A stretch of 64,000 bases of DNA from Cereibacter_A sp052244495 (GCA_052244495.1 JBQPXH010000005.1), one strand, 5' to 3'; positions 26,507-35,736 are shown, counted from the first letter of the stretch. Translations and numbers: made by a program. Notes: a model not told the origin generated them from the sequence alone.

Positions 26507-27258
26507 CAGCCCGCCTCCCCGTCGCCGAGATAGGCCGCGCGCACCTCGGGATCCGCCCGGATCTCATCGGGGCGGCCGGTCGCGATCATCCGGCCGTAGA
26601 CGAGCACGCTGATCCGGTCGGCCAGCGTGAAGACGGCCTCCATGTCGTGTTCGATCAGCACGATCGAAAGGCGCCCCTTGAGCCCCGCGATCAGGTCGAG
26701 CAGCGCCGCGCTCTCGCGGTGACCGGTGCCGGCCAGCGGTTCGTCGAGCAGCAGCACCTTCGGCTCCATGGCGAGCGCGATGGCGATCTCGAGCTGGCGC
26801 TTCTCGCCATGCGAGAGCGTGCCCGCCTGCCGCCCCTCGGCCCCTGCGAGACCTGCCGCGGCGAGCGCCGATGCCGCGGCCTCGTTCAGCGCCCGCTCGG
26901 AGGCGGCCGGACGCAGGAAGCGAAAGCTTGATCCGGAGCGCGCCTGAACCGCAAGGGCCACGTTTTCGAGCGCGGTGAAGCCCGCGAGGATCGAGGTGAT
27001 CTGGAAGGACCGCGCAAGACCCCGCCGCGCGCGCGCGGCCATGGAGAGCCCGGTGATGTCCTCGCTCCCGAGCAGGATGCGCCCCGCATCGGGCGCGAGG
27101 CTGCCCGAGAGCTGGTGGATGAGCGTGGTCTTGCCCGCGCCGTTCGGCCCAATGATGGCGTGGATCTCGCCGGGCGCCAGGTCGAAGCCGATGGCGTCGC
27201 TCACCTTCAGCGCGCCGAAGCTCCTGGTGAGACCCTGAACCGAGAGCGCGGGCGTCAT
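26506..27258 (-). CDS. livG: Branched-chain amino acid-type ABC transporter ATPase (LivG)
   Basis: A 250-residue ATPase, LivG class. Walker A is GPNGAGKTTLIHQLSG, the family motif RRGLARSFQITSILAGFTAL is present, the signature is LSHGEKRQLEIAIAL (a common LivG variant), Walker B is KVLLLDEPLAGTG and the switch region is LIEHDMEAVFTLADR. It overlaps livM by four bases (ATGA). It pairs with LivF to energise the LivHM channel. Confidence 0.93.
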   Translation of the reverse strand: MTPALSVQGLTRSFGALKVSDAIGFDLAPGEIHAIIGPNGAGKTTLIHQLSGSLAPDAGRILLGSEDITGLSMAARARRGLARSFQITSILAGFTALENVALAVQARSGSSFRFLRPAASERALNEAAASALAAAGLAGAEGRQAGTLSHGEKRQLEIAIALAMEPKVLLLDEPLAGTGHRESAALLDLIAGLKGRLSIVLIEHDMEAVFTLADRISVLVYGRMIATGRPDEIRADPEVRAAYLGDGEAG

Positions 27259-28196
27259 CCGCGCCCCCTGCCCCGCAAGGCACCGAGAAGCCCGCCGCGG
27301 GTGAAGAGCACGGCCAGCACCACGGCCGCGCCGAAGGGCAGCCGCCAGTGGGTCGTCATGCGCGCAAGGACCTCTTCGGAGAGGATGAAGGCCAGCGCCC
27401 CCAGCACGGGGCCCGTGAGGGTTCCCATGCCCCCGAGCACCACCATGGCGATCATCTCTCCTGACCGCGCCCAGCCCATGTAGGAGGGCGAGACGAAGGA
27501 GGCGTGGTTGGCCAGCAGCACCCCCGCCAGTGCCGCGATCATGCCCGAGAGCGCATAGGCCGTCAGGCGGTAGCCGAAGGGCGAGAAGCCGATGGCCTGC
27601 ATCCGGATCTCGTTCTCGCGCGTGCCCGCCAGCACCCGCCCGAAGCGCGATCGCGTAACGACCCGCAGCCCGAGCCAGAGGAGACCCAGAGCCGCGAGCG
27701 TCGTGTAGAAGAAGCGCCAGGGCCCGCCGAGAAGCTCGGCCCCGAAGAGCGTCGAGCGCGCGGCGAGCGTCATGCCGTCATCGCCGCCATAGGCCGAGAG
27801 CGAGCTCATCAGGAAGAAGGCCATCTGCCCGAAGGCGAGCGTGATCATGATGAAATGCACCCCCCGCGTCCGAAGCGAGATCGCCCCGGTGATCAGCGCG
27901 AAGAGAGCCGCCGCCACCAGCGCCACCGGCACCTGCCATTCCAGCCCGGTCACGCCGTTCGCGGCGAGGATGCCGGCGGCATAGGCCCCGATCCCCAGAT
28001 AGGCCGCATGACCGAAGGAGACCATCGCGCCGAAGCCGAGGATCAGGTCGAGCGACAGAGCCGCGATGGCGAAGATCAGCGCGCGGGTGAGCACGACCGT
28101 CAGGAACGGCTCTCCCAGCGCTGCGAAGAGCGCGGGCATCGGCAGAAGCAGGAGGAAAAGCCCGCCCATGACCCGGTCGGACAGGGCAAGCCTCAT
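27255..28196 (-). CDS. livM: Branched-chain amino acid-type ABC permease (LivM)
   Basis: A 313-residue polytopic membrane protein. The family region LILGFGAMVSFGHAAYLGIG lies in the first half; FIMITLAFGQMAFFLMSS, FAGTRENEIRMQAIGF-like sequence (LAGTRENEIRMQAIG) and GGMGTLTGPVLGALAFILSE follow, as in LivM. It overlaps livH by four bases, so the permease pair is coupled in translation. Confidence 0.93.
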   Translation of the reverse strand: MRLALSDRVMGGLFLLLLPMPALFAALGEPFLTVVLTRALIFAIAALSLDLILGFGAMVSFGHAAYLGIGAYAAGILAANGVTGLEWQVPVALVAAALFALITGAISLRTRGVHFIMITLAFGQMAFFLMSSLSAYGGDDGMTLAARSTLFGAELLGGPWRFFYTTLAALGLLWLGLRVVTRSRFGRVLAGTRENEIRMQAIGFSPFGYRLTAYALSGMIAALAGVLLANHASFVSPSYMGWARSGEMIAMVVLGGMGTLTGPVLGALAFILSEEVLARMTTHWRLPFGAAVVLAVLFTRGGLLGALRGRGRG

Positions 28197-29110
28197 GTCC
28201 GCACCGGGAAGAGGCCCGCAGGCCGGAAGGCGAGGATCGCCGCCATCAGGATATAGATCAGCATCGGCGCCAGCGTCCGGCCCGCCTGGCTCGCCGCATC
28301 GGGCTCCATCAGGCTGCGCAGGAGGATCGGCCCGAAGGTCCGGCCGAGCGTGTCCACGAGCCCCACGAGCAGCGATGCCACGAAGGCCCCGCGGATCGAC
28401 CCGATGCCGCCGATCACGATGACCACGAAGGTCAGGATGAGCACCGTGTCACCCATGTCGGGCTCGGCCGAGACGACGGGAACCATCATCGCGCCGGCAA
28501 AACCCGCAAGCATCGCGCCCGCGCCGAAGACCAGGAGGAACAGGCGGTTGATGTCGGTGCCGAGCGCCGAGACCATCTCGCGGTTCGAGGCGCCGGCGCG
28601 GAGCAGCATCCCCACGCGCGTCCGATGGATCGCCCACCAGAGCCCGACCGCCACCGCAAGCCCCGCCGCGAGGATCGCGAGCCGGTAGACCGGATAGCGC
28701 AGGTTGCCCCAGACCGGGATCGAACCCGAAAGCGCCTCGGGCATCTCGACCGAGATCGGCGCCGACCCCCAGAGAAGCCGCACGCCCTCGTTCAGCATGA
28801 GCATGAGCCCGAAGGTCACCAGCACCTGATCGAGGTGGCTCCGGTCGTAAAGCCGTCGGATCACCAGCCGTTCGAGGAGAAGTCCGAAACCGAGCGCAAG
28901 CGGGACCGCGCAGACGAGCCCGAGGAGGAAACTGCCCGTCAGCCCCGTAAAGGCCGCCGCCAGATAGGCGCCGACCATGTATTGCGAGCCATGCGCGAGG
29001 TTGATGACATCCATCACCCCGAAGACCAGCGTCAGCCCTGCCGCGACAAGGAACAGCAGGATGCCGAACTGAAGCCCGTTCAGGCCCTGCAGGATCAGGA
29101 GGTTGGTCAT
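28193..29110 (-). CDS. livH: Branched-chain amino acid-type ABC permease (LivH)
   Basis: A 305-residue membrane protein with the LivH opening GLNGLQFGILLFLVAAGLTL, FGVMDVINLAHGSQYMVGAY, a central VTFGLMLMLNEGVRLLWG and GGIGSIRGAFVASLLVGLVD. It is separated from the binding-protein gene by 37 bases containing a stem-loop. Together with LivM it forms the channel. Confidence 0.93.
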   Translation of the reverse strand: MTNLLILQGLNGLQFGILLFLVAAGLTLVFGVMDVINLAHGSQYMVGAYLAAAFTGLTGSFLLGLVCAVPLALGFGLLLERLVIRRLYDRSHLDQVLVTFGLMLMLNEGVRLLWGSAPISVEMPEALSGSIPVWGNLRYPVYRLAILAAGLAVAVGLWWAIHRTRVGMLLRAGASNREMVSALGTDINRLFLLVFGAGAMLAGFAGAMMVPVVSAEPDMGDTVLILTFVVIVIGGIGSIRGAFVASLLVGLVDTLGRTFGPILLRSLMEPDAASQAGRTLAPMLIYILMAAILAFRPAGLFPVRT

Positions 29111-29127
29111 TGCGGGGCCTGACTTGT

Positions 29128-29143
29128 GGGGGCATTCGCCCCC
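29128..29143 (-). terminator. Intercistronic stem-loop between livK and livH
   Basis: GGGGGC (29128-29133) and GCCCCC (29138-29143) form a perfect 6-bp GC stem with a 4-base loop, starting just after the stop of the binding-protein gene. There is no T-run. By analogy with other ABC operons it probably stabilises the upstream message or attenuates readthrough, raising binding protein over membrane subunits. Confidence 0.55.
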
Positions 29144-29147
29144 GGTC

Positions 29148-30311
29148 TCACTTCATCGGGCATTCGGCCGCGTAGGCATCGACGGGTTTTTCGAGCACTT
29201 TCTCGACGATCTGGGTCTGGAACTTCCCGTCAGGACGTTCGGCCACCTGCGTGACGTAGAAGTCCTGCAGCGGGAAGTGGTTGGCGCCGAAGGCGAAGTC
29301 GCCGCGCACGCTCTCGAATTCGGCGGCCTTCAGCGCTGCGCGCAGCGCGTCCTTGTCCGACAGATCGCCGCCCACCGCCTTGACGGCTGCGTCGAGCAGG
29401 TAGGCCGCGTCATAGGCATGGGCCGCATAGGAGGCCGGCACCCGGTCGTATTTCGCCTCAAAGGCTGCGACGAAGGCCCGGTTCTTCCCGGTGTCGAGAT
29501 CGGGCGCCCAGTCGCCACCGGAGTAGAAGCCGACCGCATCCTTCTTCTGCGCGGGCAGCGTCACCTCGTCCACGGTGAAGGTCGAGTAGAAGGGGATCGA
29601 TTCCAGCCCCGCCTGCCGATACTGGCGCACGAAGTTCACGCCCAGCCCGCCCGGCATGAAGGCATAGACCGCCTCCGGAGCGGCCGCTGCGATCTGCGCA
29701 AGCTCGGCCGAATAGTCCATCTGGTCCAGCGGCACGTATAGCTCCTCGGCCACCTCGCCCGAATAGGTGCGCTTGAAGCCGGTGAGATGGTCCTTGCCCG
29801 CCTGGTAGTTCGGCGCGATCAGGAAGACGCGCCCGGCCTTGCCGCTGACATAGGTGCCCACCACCTCGTCGGGTTGGTCGTTCTGGTAGGAGACGGCGAA
29901 GAAATTCGGGTTGCAGCCCGCCCCCGCCAGCGCCGAGGGGCCCGGATTGGGCGAGAGGACGAAGACGCCCGCCTCGGTCAGCGGCCCGGTGATCGCCATC
30001 TGCACGTTCGAATACATCGCGCCCACGACGACATCGACACCATGGGAGTCCACCAGTTCGCGCGCCCGATTCACGGCCACGTCGGGCTTCAGCTCGTCGT
30101 CCACCACCACGACCTCGGCCTCGAGGCCGCCGAGCTTGCCGCCGAGTTCCTCGAGCGCCAGAAGGAAGCCGTCGCGCCCCTGCTCGCCCAGAACCGCGGC
30201 CGAGCCCGAGAGCGTCACCATGACGCCCACCTTTATGCCCTCGGCCAGCGCCGGCGCCGCCGCGAGCGCCAGCCCCGCCGACAGGGCCGAAATCCTGGTG
30301 ATCCGCTTCAT
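29148..30311 (-). CDS. Liv-type ABC transporter periplasmic binding protein
   Basis: A 387-residue type I periplasmic binding protein. The signal peptide RISALSAGLALAAAPALA is followed by EGIKVGVMVTLSGSAAVLGE, the usual first strand of LivK-like proteins, and YQNDQPDEVVGTYVSGKA. The ligand could be a branched-chain amino acid, an amide or an aromatic acid; the family is broad and the binding residues cannot be read by eye. GGGAGAAACGGA precedes the ATG. First gene of the minus-strand transporter operon; the divergent neighbour is an antiporter gene. Confidence 0.92.
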   Translation of the reverse strand: MKRITRISALSAGLALAAAPALAEGIKVGVMVTLSGSAAVLGEQGRDGFLLALEELGGKLGGLEAEVVVVDDELKPDVAVNRARELVDSHGVDVVVGAMYSNVQMAITGPLTEAGVFVLSPNPGPSALAGAGCNPNFFAVSYQNDQPDEVVGTYVSGKAGRVFLIAPNYQAGKDHLTGFKRTYSGEVAEELYVPLDQMDYSAELAQIAAAAPEAVYAFMPGGLGVNFVRQYRQAGLESIPFYSTFTVDEVTLPAQKKDAVGFYSGGDWAPDLDTGKNRAFVAAFEAKYDRVPASYAAHAYDAAYLLDAAVKAVGGDLSDKDALRAALKAAEFESVRGDFAFGANHFPLQDFYVTQVAERPDGKFQTQIVEKVLEKPVDAYAAECPMK

Positions 30312-30463
30312 TCCGTTTCTCCCTCGTTGGAACGGCCGCTTCTGGCGCCGCTCCGCGACGCAGGCCTTCCGCTTTTTCTGGGCGATCGGAACCCTTCGCG
30401 CAACATGGAAACGGAGAGGGCGACGGATCGCCCGGCCACAGAACGACCGGGACGCCCGAACAG

Positions 30464-31759
30464 ATGGCAGGTGAGGCGGTTCACCCTCGGCAAAAGCTCT
30501 TCGGATGGAGGCACCGCCTGGAAACCCACATCGCCCTTTTCGTGCTCTTCGGCGCGATCACCCTGCTGACGGCCTGGCTACCCGTCATCCTCAAGGATGC
30601 TCCGCTCACGCTGCCGATCATCTGCATCGCCATTGGCGCGCTGATCGGCATGTCTCCCGCCCGCGACATCCTTCAGCGCAACCCGCTGGAGAACCTCAAG
30701 CTGACCGAGCGCCTGACGGAACTCGTCGTCATCGTGGCGCTGATGGGCGCCGGGCTGAAGCTGGACCGGCCCATCGGCTTGCGGAGCTGGATCCTGACGT
30801 GGAGGCTGCTTGGCATCGCCATGCCGCTGACCATCGCATCGGTCGCCTTCCTCGGGTGGCAGGTGCTTGGGCTTGCGCCTGCCGCGGCGCTCCTGCTCGG
30901 TGCCGTGCTGGCACCGACCGATCCGGTCCTGGCCAGCAACGTCCAGGTCGGCGCGCCGCGCGAGGGCGTCGAGGATGACGTCCGCTTCGCGCTTACCTCG
31001 GAAGCGGGCCTGAACGACGGCCTGGCCTTTCCCTTCGTCTATCTCGCCATCGCGCTGGCGGCGGGCGGCGGGCTCGCGGCGGAAGTCCGGGACTGGCTCC
31101 TGATCGACGTGGCCTGGCGCCTGCTTGCCGGGCTCGTCGTCGGCGGTGTGACCGGGGCGATGCTCGGCTATGTGACCTTCCGTCTGCCGGTTCAGGCCTC
31201 GCTTGCCGCGAGCCGGGACGGCTTCGTCGCGATCGGCGCCACCTTCCTCAGCTACGGGCTTGCCGAAAGTGTCGAGGGGTACGGCTTCATCGCGGTCTTC
31301 GTCGCGGCGCTCGTTCTTCGTGCGGTCGAGCGCGAGCACGAGTATCTGACGGAGCTGCATTCCTTCACCGAACAGATCGAGCGCCTGCTGATGATGGTGC
31401 TGCTGGTCTGCTTCGGCGCGGCCGTCGCCGAGGGTTCGGTCTTCGCGGCCATTGACGGCCGTGTCGTGACGGCGGCGCTCCTGATCCTCTTCGTGGCAAG
31501 GCCGGTCTGCGCCGGGCTGAGCCTCGTGGGCCACCGCTGTCCGTGGCGCGAGAAGATGGCCATCGCCTTCTTCGGCATACGCGGGTTGGGATCGTTCTAC
31601 TATCTGGCCTACGCTATGGGAGCCGCAGAATTCGGTCAGGCAGGGTATCTCTGGATGACCGTCTGCCTCGTGGTGATCCTGTCCATCGTCATGCACGGCG
31701 TTCTGGTGACGCCCGTGATGCGGAGGCTCGACGACGTCCGGCAGCCGGGCGACCAGTAA
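30464..31759 (+). CDS. Sodium (or potassium):proton antiporter, CPA1 family
   Basis: A 431-residue polytopic protein with about twelve membrane segments. CPA1/NhaP hallmarks are GAVLAPTDPVLASNVQVG and FALTSEAGLNDGLAFPFVY, the latter containing the acidic Asn-Asp ion-binding pair; AIAFFGIRGLGSFYYLAYAM is another conserved segment. It exchanges cytoplasmic cations for protons and serves pH and salt balance. The ATG at 30464 lacks a strong ribosome site. It is monocistronic, convergent with the SCO-like gene and overlapping that frame's 3' end by 71 bases. Confidence 0.92.
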   Translation: MAGEAVHPRQKLFGWRHRLETHIALFVLFGAITLLTAWLPVILKDAPLTLPIICIAIGALIGMSPARDILQRNPLENLKLTERLTELVVIVALMGAGLKLDRPIGLRSWILTWRLLGIAMPLTIASVAFLGWQVLGLAPAAALLLGAVLAPTDPVLASNVQVGAPREGVEDDVRFALTSEAGLNDGLAFPFVYLAIALAAGGGLAAEVRDWLLIDVAWRLLAGLVVGGVTGAMLGYVTFRLPVQASLAASRDGFVAIGATFLSYGLAESVEGYGFIAVFVAALVLRAVEREHEYLTELHSFTEQIERLLMMVLLVCFGAAVAEGSVFAAIDGRVVTAALLILFVARPVCAGLSLVGHRCPWREKMAIAFFGIRGLGSFYYLAYAMGAAEFGQAGYLWMTVCLVVILSIVMHGVLVTPVMRRLDDVRQPGDQ

Positions 31760-32303
31760 CGTCGAGGCCCTTCCGGAGCGAACCCGGACGCGCATCTGTA
31801 ATCCCCTCGGCGCCTGACAGTTGCGCCCGGGCGAGCGCAATCAGGCTGTCAGGATCCGCCGGCCCGATCTCGCGTGTGAAGCGGCCAAGGCAGGGCTGGC
31901 CGACCAGGGAGGTGGGATCGTGCGACTCGATCGTGCCGGGCGGAAAGCGCCGGGCGTCGAGCAGCGGACCTGTGCCGCGGGGGGCACCGGTGAGCCAGAG
32001 CCAGTCACCACTGGCGCCGACCGTTTCCGCGGCCTCCGCCAGCGCGGCGGGGGTGTCGCGCTCTCCGTCGGTCGACACGGTGACGATCATCGCGGCCCGC
32101 CCGACACCCACGCCGAGGTCCGCACCCCCCTCGCCAAGGATCGCGCTGGAAATGTCACAGAGGCGCGCCGGTGTCATCGGCATCTTCGCAAAGGACGCGA
32201 CGATCGTTCGCATCGTCGGGCCTCGACCGATGCGCGTCGAAGCTGCCGGCGCCCCGCTGCAGCGCGCCCGAAAGATCGGGAATCGCGCGAGCTTCGTATG
32301 CAT
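31689..32303 (-). CDS. SCO1/SenC-like protein lacking the CxxxC copper motif (possibly degenerate)
   Basis: About 204 residues with a recognisable thioredoxin-fold SCO pattern: MIVTVSTDGERDTPAALAEA matches the family's strand plus DxxRDTP motif, WLWLTG follows, and ESHDPTSL places the copper-ligand His. Where SCO proteins have CPxxCP the sequence is SFAKMPMTPARLCD, so both cysteines are gone. No signal or membrane anchor is seen, and the C-terminus is an arginine-rich tail that overlaps the antiporter gene, suggesting loss of the original stop. It could be a decaying gene or a redox-inactive relative. The start may instead be at 32213. Confidence 0.45.
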   Translation of the reverse strand: MHTKLARFPIFRARCSGAPAASTRIGRGPTMRTIVASFAKMPMTPARLCDISSAILGEGGADLGVGVGRAAMIVTVSTDGERDTPAALAEAAETVGASGDWLWLTGAPRGTGPLLDARRFPPGTIESHDPTSLVGQPCLGRFTREIGPADPDSLIALARAQLSGAEGITDARPGSLRKGLDVTGRPAAGRRRASASRASPERRA

Positions 32304-32419
32304 TGGCTCAGCATGAGGCCATGACCCTCGGAGGAGTGCCCATGACCCGCCTTCAGGCTCGACCAAATCCCGCGACCGAACGGGCCGGCTGACTGGCTGA
32401 GGCCCGACCGCCAGACAGT

Positions 32420-33790
32420 TCAGACAACGGCCCGGGAACCAAGCGCCGGCTGGGCGAGAAGACCCGAGAGTTGCGCAAGCCCTTCCTCAAGCACGTCGCG
32501 ATCGGGAGCTATGCCGAGCGAGATCCGCACGGCTTCGGCCGGTAGGGGCGAGACGGCAAAAGCAGAGGCCGGGACGATGGCGAGACCCGCGCGCTCGGCG
32601 TGGTCGGCGAACTCCGCCGCACGCCAGCGCTTGGGCAGGCGCAGCCAGAGATGGTGCCCTTCGGGATCGGCGGCAAAATCAAGCCCCACGAAGATCGACG
32701 CTGCCAGGTTCTGGCGCTCGCGATTTTCGGTGCGGATCGCAACGGCGAGGTCGTCCAGCGTCCCGTCGGTGATCCAGCGGGTGGCGAGGGCCGCCAGAAG
32801 CGGGGGAGCCATCAGCACGCTCGACCGCAGCACCGTCGCCAGCCGAACTGCCGCAATGGGGGTGGGAGCCAGGACGTAGGCCACGCGCAGCGCCGGGGTG
32901 GCGCATTTCGACAGGGTAGCGATGTGCCAAGTCAGCTCCGGCTCAAGCTCGGCCAGCGCAGGCAGGTGTTCGGTGCGAAGCGGCGCGTACGGGTCGTCTT
33001 CGATCAGCATGACGCCGTAGCGGCGGGCCACGGACGCGACCTCCCTGCGACGGTCGGCAGGCAATGTCGCTGTCGTCGGGTTGTCGATCGAGGGGATGAG
33101 GTAGAGCAGCTTCGGCGCCCGCTCGCGGCAAACCGCCTCGAACGCCTCGGGGAGGATTCCCCGCTCGTCCATCGCCACCGGCGCCAGGTCAAGTCCCTGC
33201 TGCGCCGCGACCGCCTTCAGGCCCGGATAGGTCACCGCGCCGGCCGCTACGAGATCGCCGGGCCCGAGCAGCAGCGCGCAGATGGCGAAGAGCGCGGCCT
33301 GAGCGCCGCTGGTCACCACGATCCTGTCGGCGGCGGCACCGGCCACGCGCCCGGCCAGCCAGGAGGCGGCGGCGGCGCGATCCGCCGGCGCGCCGGTGCT
33401 TTCCTGATAGTGCATGGCGAGAGTGCCGCGCGGGCTCGTCAGGATGGCCGCGATGCCCTGAGGCAGGATCCGCCTCAGATCGGGCTCGGCGGGTTGCGGC
33501 GGAATGTTCATGCTGAGATCGAGAGGGGTGCCGCCGCCCTCGTCGCCGGCGGGCTCGTCGCGCACGAAGGTTCCGCGGCCGACCTGTGCCGAGACGAGCC
33601 CGCGGCGCTGCGCCTCGTTGAGGGCTCTGGTCACCGTGGTCAGGTCAACGCCCAAGGCCTCGGCGATGGCGCGCTGGGGCGGAAGCCTCTCGCCGGGCGT
33701 GACCCGTCCGGCCCGGATGTCGGCCTCGAGCGCATCGACGATGCCCAGGTATTTCAGTCGCGCCGTGTCGACGAGATGCGGCCGCCACAT
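32420..33790 (-). CDS. MocR/PdxR-type regulator: GntR helix-turn-helix fused to PLP aminotransferase-like domain
   Basis: A 456-residue transcription factor. The N-terminal winged helix-turn-helix is ERLPPQRAIAEALGVDLTTV followed by TRALNEAQRRGLV; a linker leads to a fold-type I aminotransferase domain with YLIPSIDNPTTATLPADRR, MLIEDDPYAPLR and the PLP-binding Lys in ATLSKCATPALRVAYV. Such regulators sense PLP or amino-acid adducts and bind direct repeats. GGAGAGG precedes the ATG. The gene lies downstream of rdxA on the same strand, 130 bases away, and may act locally on the rdxA/hemT region. Confidence 0.92.
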   Translation of the reverse strand: MWRPHLVDTARLKYLGIVDALEADIRAGRVTPGERLPPQRAIAEALGVDLTTVTRALNEAQRRGLVSAQVGRGTFVRDEPAGDEGGGTPLDLSMNIPPQPAEPDLRRILPQGIAAILTSPRGTLAMHYQESTGAPADRAAAASWLAGRVAGAAADRIVVTSGAQAALFAICALLLGPGDLVAAGAVTYPGLKAVAAQQGLDLAPVAMDERGILPEAFEAVCRERAPKLLYLIPSIDNPTTATLPADRRREVASVARRYGVMLIEDDPYAPLRTEHLPALAELEPELTWHIATLSKCATPALRVAYVLAPTPIAAVRLATVLRSSVLMAPPLLAALATRWITDGTLDDLAVAIRTENRERQNLAASIFVGLDFAADPEGHHLWLRLPKRWRAAEFADHAERAGLAIVPASAFAVSPLPAEAVRISLGIAPDRDVLEEGLAQLSGLLAQPALGSRAVV

Positions 33791-33920
33791 GTGCCTCTCC
33801 TGTTGTGGGGTGATTGACCCTACGCCCGAAGCCGGATGTCGGGCAATCGGGCGCCAGGGTGCCGCAGCGCCGCACTGGGGCTGGACAGGCAGGACGGCCG
33901 CCCCCGGCGAGCGCGAGGCA

Positions 33921-35330
33921 TCAGGACCCCGAGCCGTGAAACACCGCTTTCACTGCGGCGACCGAACCGCCCTTCGAACCCCCGGCGTCTTGCAGCCGGA
34001 ACTCGATGTCGGTCAGGGCGCCGGCGGCCGGTTCCGAACCCGGCGCCGCGGTGAGGTAGAGGCGCACCAGCCCTGTGGCGTTGGCTGCGACAAGCACGTC
34101 CAGCCCCCCGCTGCCTTCGATGCTTGGCCGAAGCCCTGCGGGCCCGTCGACGGTCAGCCGGAACCGACGATCCTCGCCCCTCATGTTGCGCAGCCGCAGT
34201 TCGTATGCGTTGCGGATGCTTCCGTCGGACAGGGTCACGAACAAGGGATTGCGCACCGGAGCGACGGCCAGATCCACCGCGGGGCGCAGCAGCAGCGCCG
34301 CGATCAACATCACTCCGACACCTGCCCAGAGCGCGGCATAAAGCGACGTCCGCGGGCGGAAGAGCCGCTTCCAGACGGGTTTCGGGGCGTCACCCGCCCG
34401 CTCCAGATTCTCGTCGCTCAGGGCAAGATAGCCGATCAGCCCGCGGGGCCGCCCGATCCGGTCCATCGTGTCGTCGCAGGCGTCGATGCACAGGCCACAG
34501 GTGATGCAGGCCATCTGCTGACCCTCGCGGATGTCAATGCCCATGGGGCAGACGTTGACGCAGGCCATGCAGTCGATGCAGTCGCCGCTGGCCGTCTCGC
34601 TGCGCTTGCCTCTCGGTTCGCCCCGCCAGTCGCGGTAGGCCACGGTGATCGTTTCCTCGTCCATCAGGGCTGCCTGAATGCGCGGCCACGGACAGGCGTA
34701 GATGCAGATCTGCTCGCGCATGAAGCCGGCAAAGACAAACGTCGTGCTGGTCAGGACGAAGATCGTGATCCAGGCGACCGGGTGCGCCGTCAGGGTCACG
34801 AGCCCTTGCAGCAGGGTCGGTGCGTCCGCGAAGTAGAAGACCCAGGCGCCGCCGGTCAGCAGCGAGATCACGGCCCAGCCACTCCACTTCACAAGGCGCT
34901 TCCAGACCTTCTCGGCGGTCCACGCCTGCCGGTGCAGCCGGATCTGCGCGTTCCGGTCGCCCTCGATGCGGCGCTCGACGAGCAGGAAGAGGTCGGTCCA
35001 TACCGTCTGCGGGCAGGCATATCCGCACCAGACGCGCCCGGCGGCCGAGGTGAAAAGGAACAGCCCGAGGCCGGCCATGATCAGCAGGCCGGCGACGAAG
35101 TAGAACTCGTGCGGCCAGATCTGGATCCCGAAGAGGAAGAAGCGTCGGCTGGCGATGTCGATCAGCACCGCCTGGTCGGGAAGGTTCGGGCCCCGGTCCC
35201 AGCGCAGCCAGGGCAAGAGGAGGTAGATCCCAAGGCTGACCGCCAGGATCCACCATTTGGCCGTTCGAAAGGCGCCGGAGACCTGGCGGGGAACGATGGG
35301 TGTTCGCGGGGCGTAGAGGGGCTCGCTCAT
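33921..35330 (-). CDS. rdxA: Cytochrome oxidase accessory protein CcoG / RdxA (FixG homologue)
   Basis: A 469-residue inner-membrane iron-sulfur protein. The start MSEPLYAPRTPIVPRQVSG at 35330 fits the family; membrane segments alternate with WCGYACPQTVWTDLF, CIYACPWPRIQAALM, and two ferredoxin-type clusters, CIDCMACVNVCPMGID and CITCGLCIDACDD. The C-terminal ~100 residues form a periplasmic Ig-like domain (LRNMRGEDRRFRLTVDG). CcoG homologues reduce Cu(II) for cbb3 oxidase assembly. In R. sphaeroides two paralogues are known, rdxB in the ccoNOQP-linked cluster and rdxA beside hemT; the neighbouring ALA synthase identifies this copy as rdxA. Confidence 0.93.
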   Translation of the reverse strand: MSEPLYAPRTPIVPRQVSGAFRTAKWWILAVSLGIYLLLPWLRWDRGPNLPDQAVLIDIASRRFFLFGIQIWPHEFYFVAGLLIMAGLGLFLFTSAAGRVWCGYACPQTVWTDLFLLVERRIEGDRNAQIRLHRQAWTAEKVWKRLVKWSGWAVISLLTGGAWVFYFADAPTLLQGLVTLTAHPVAWITIFVLTSTTFVFAGFMREQICIYACPWPRIQAALMDEETITVAYRDWRGEPRGKRSETASGDCIDCMACVNVCPMGIDIREGQQMACITCGLCIDACDDTMDRIGRPRGLIGYLALSDENLERAGDAPKPVWKRLFRPRTSLYAALWAGVGVMLIAALLLRPAVDLAVAPVRNPLFVTLSDGSIRNAYELRLRNMRGEDRRFRLTVDGPAGLRPSIEGSGGLDVLVAANATGLVRLYLTAAPGSEPAAGALTDIEFRLQDAGGSKGGSVAAVKAVFHGSGS

Positions 35331-35736
35331 GGTTCGCTTCTCGGTGCGGCCGGATCGTTCGGAACGCCGGCGGAGGATCGGGTGCCGCTTCCGGACGGAT
35401 GGCGCACTGGGAACGCAGGCCGGACGCAAGGGCTGGGACCGCCAGTCGGATGCGTCAGGTTGAACAGAGACTCACGACACGGGCCATGCCTACACCCATA
35501 CACAGCGCGGCGCAATGTATGGTTCCACCACTGCCCCCCCTTGACCGCAGGCTCGCGCAGAGACGAGTTTCTGCAACAGAAGCAGGTGGTTTATCGGCCA
35601 TCAGCCGGGCATCGGTCGAAGTAGCGGCAAAATGTCCGTTGAAACAGCGGGTATTGTAGCCATACAAATAGCCGACGCGCGGCTGTCAGAACCATACAAG
35701 CCGCCATGCGTGTAACTCCAACATGAGGTGATCCAC
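35331..35736. promoter_or_regulatory. Divergent rdxA-hemT control region with CCATACA repeats
   Basis: About 405 bases between the two starts. It holds an inverted repeat CCATACA (35496-35502) / TGTATGG (35516-35522) and, nearer hemT, a direct repeat CCATACAA at 35660-35667 and 35692-35699, 32 bases apart, i.e. three helical turns. The second copy ends about 25 bases before the hemT ribosome site. No FNR-type TTGAT-N4-ATCAA box is present. The repeats are read directly; a role as operators is inference. Confidence 0.55.

Noticed and set aside
35331..35736. An FnrL box between rdxA and hemT
   Set aside because: No sequence close to TTGAT-N4-ATCAA was found on either strand.
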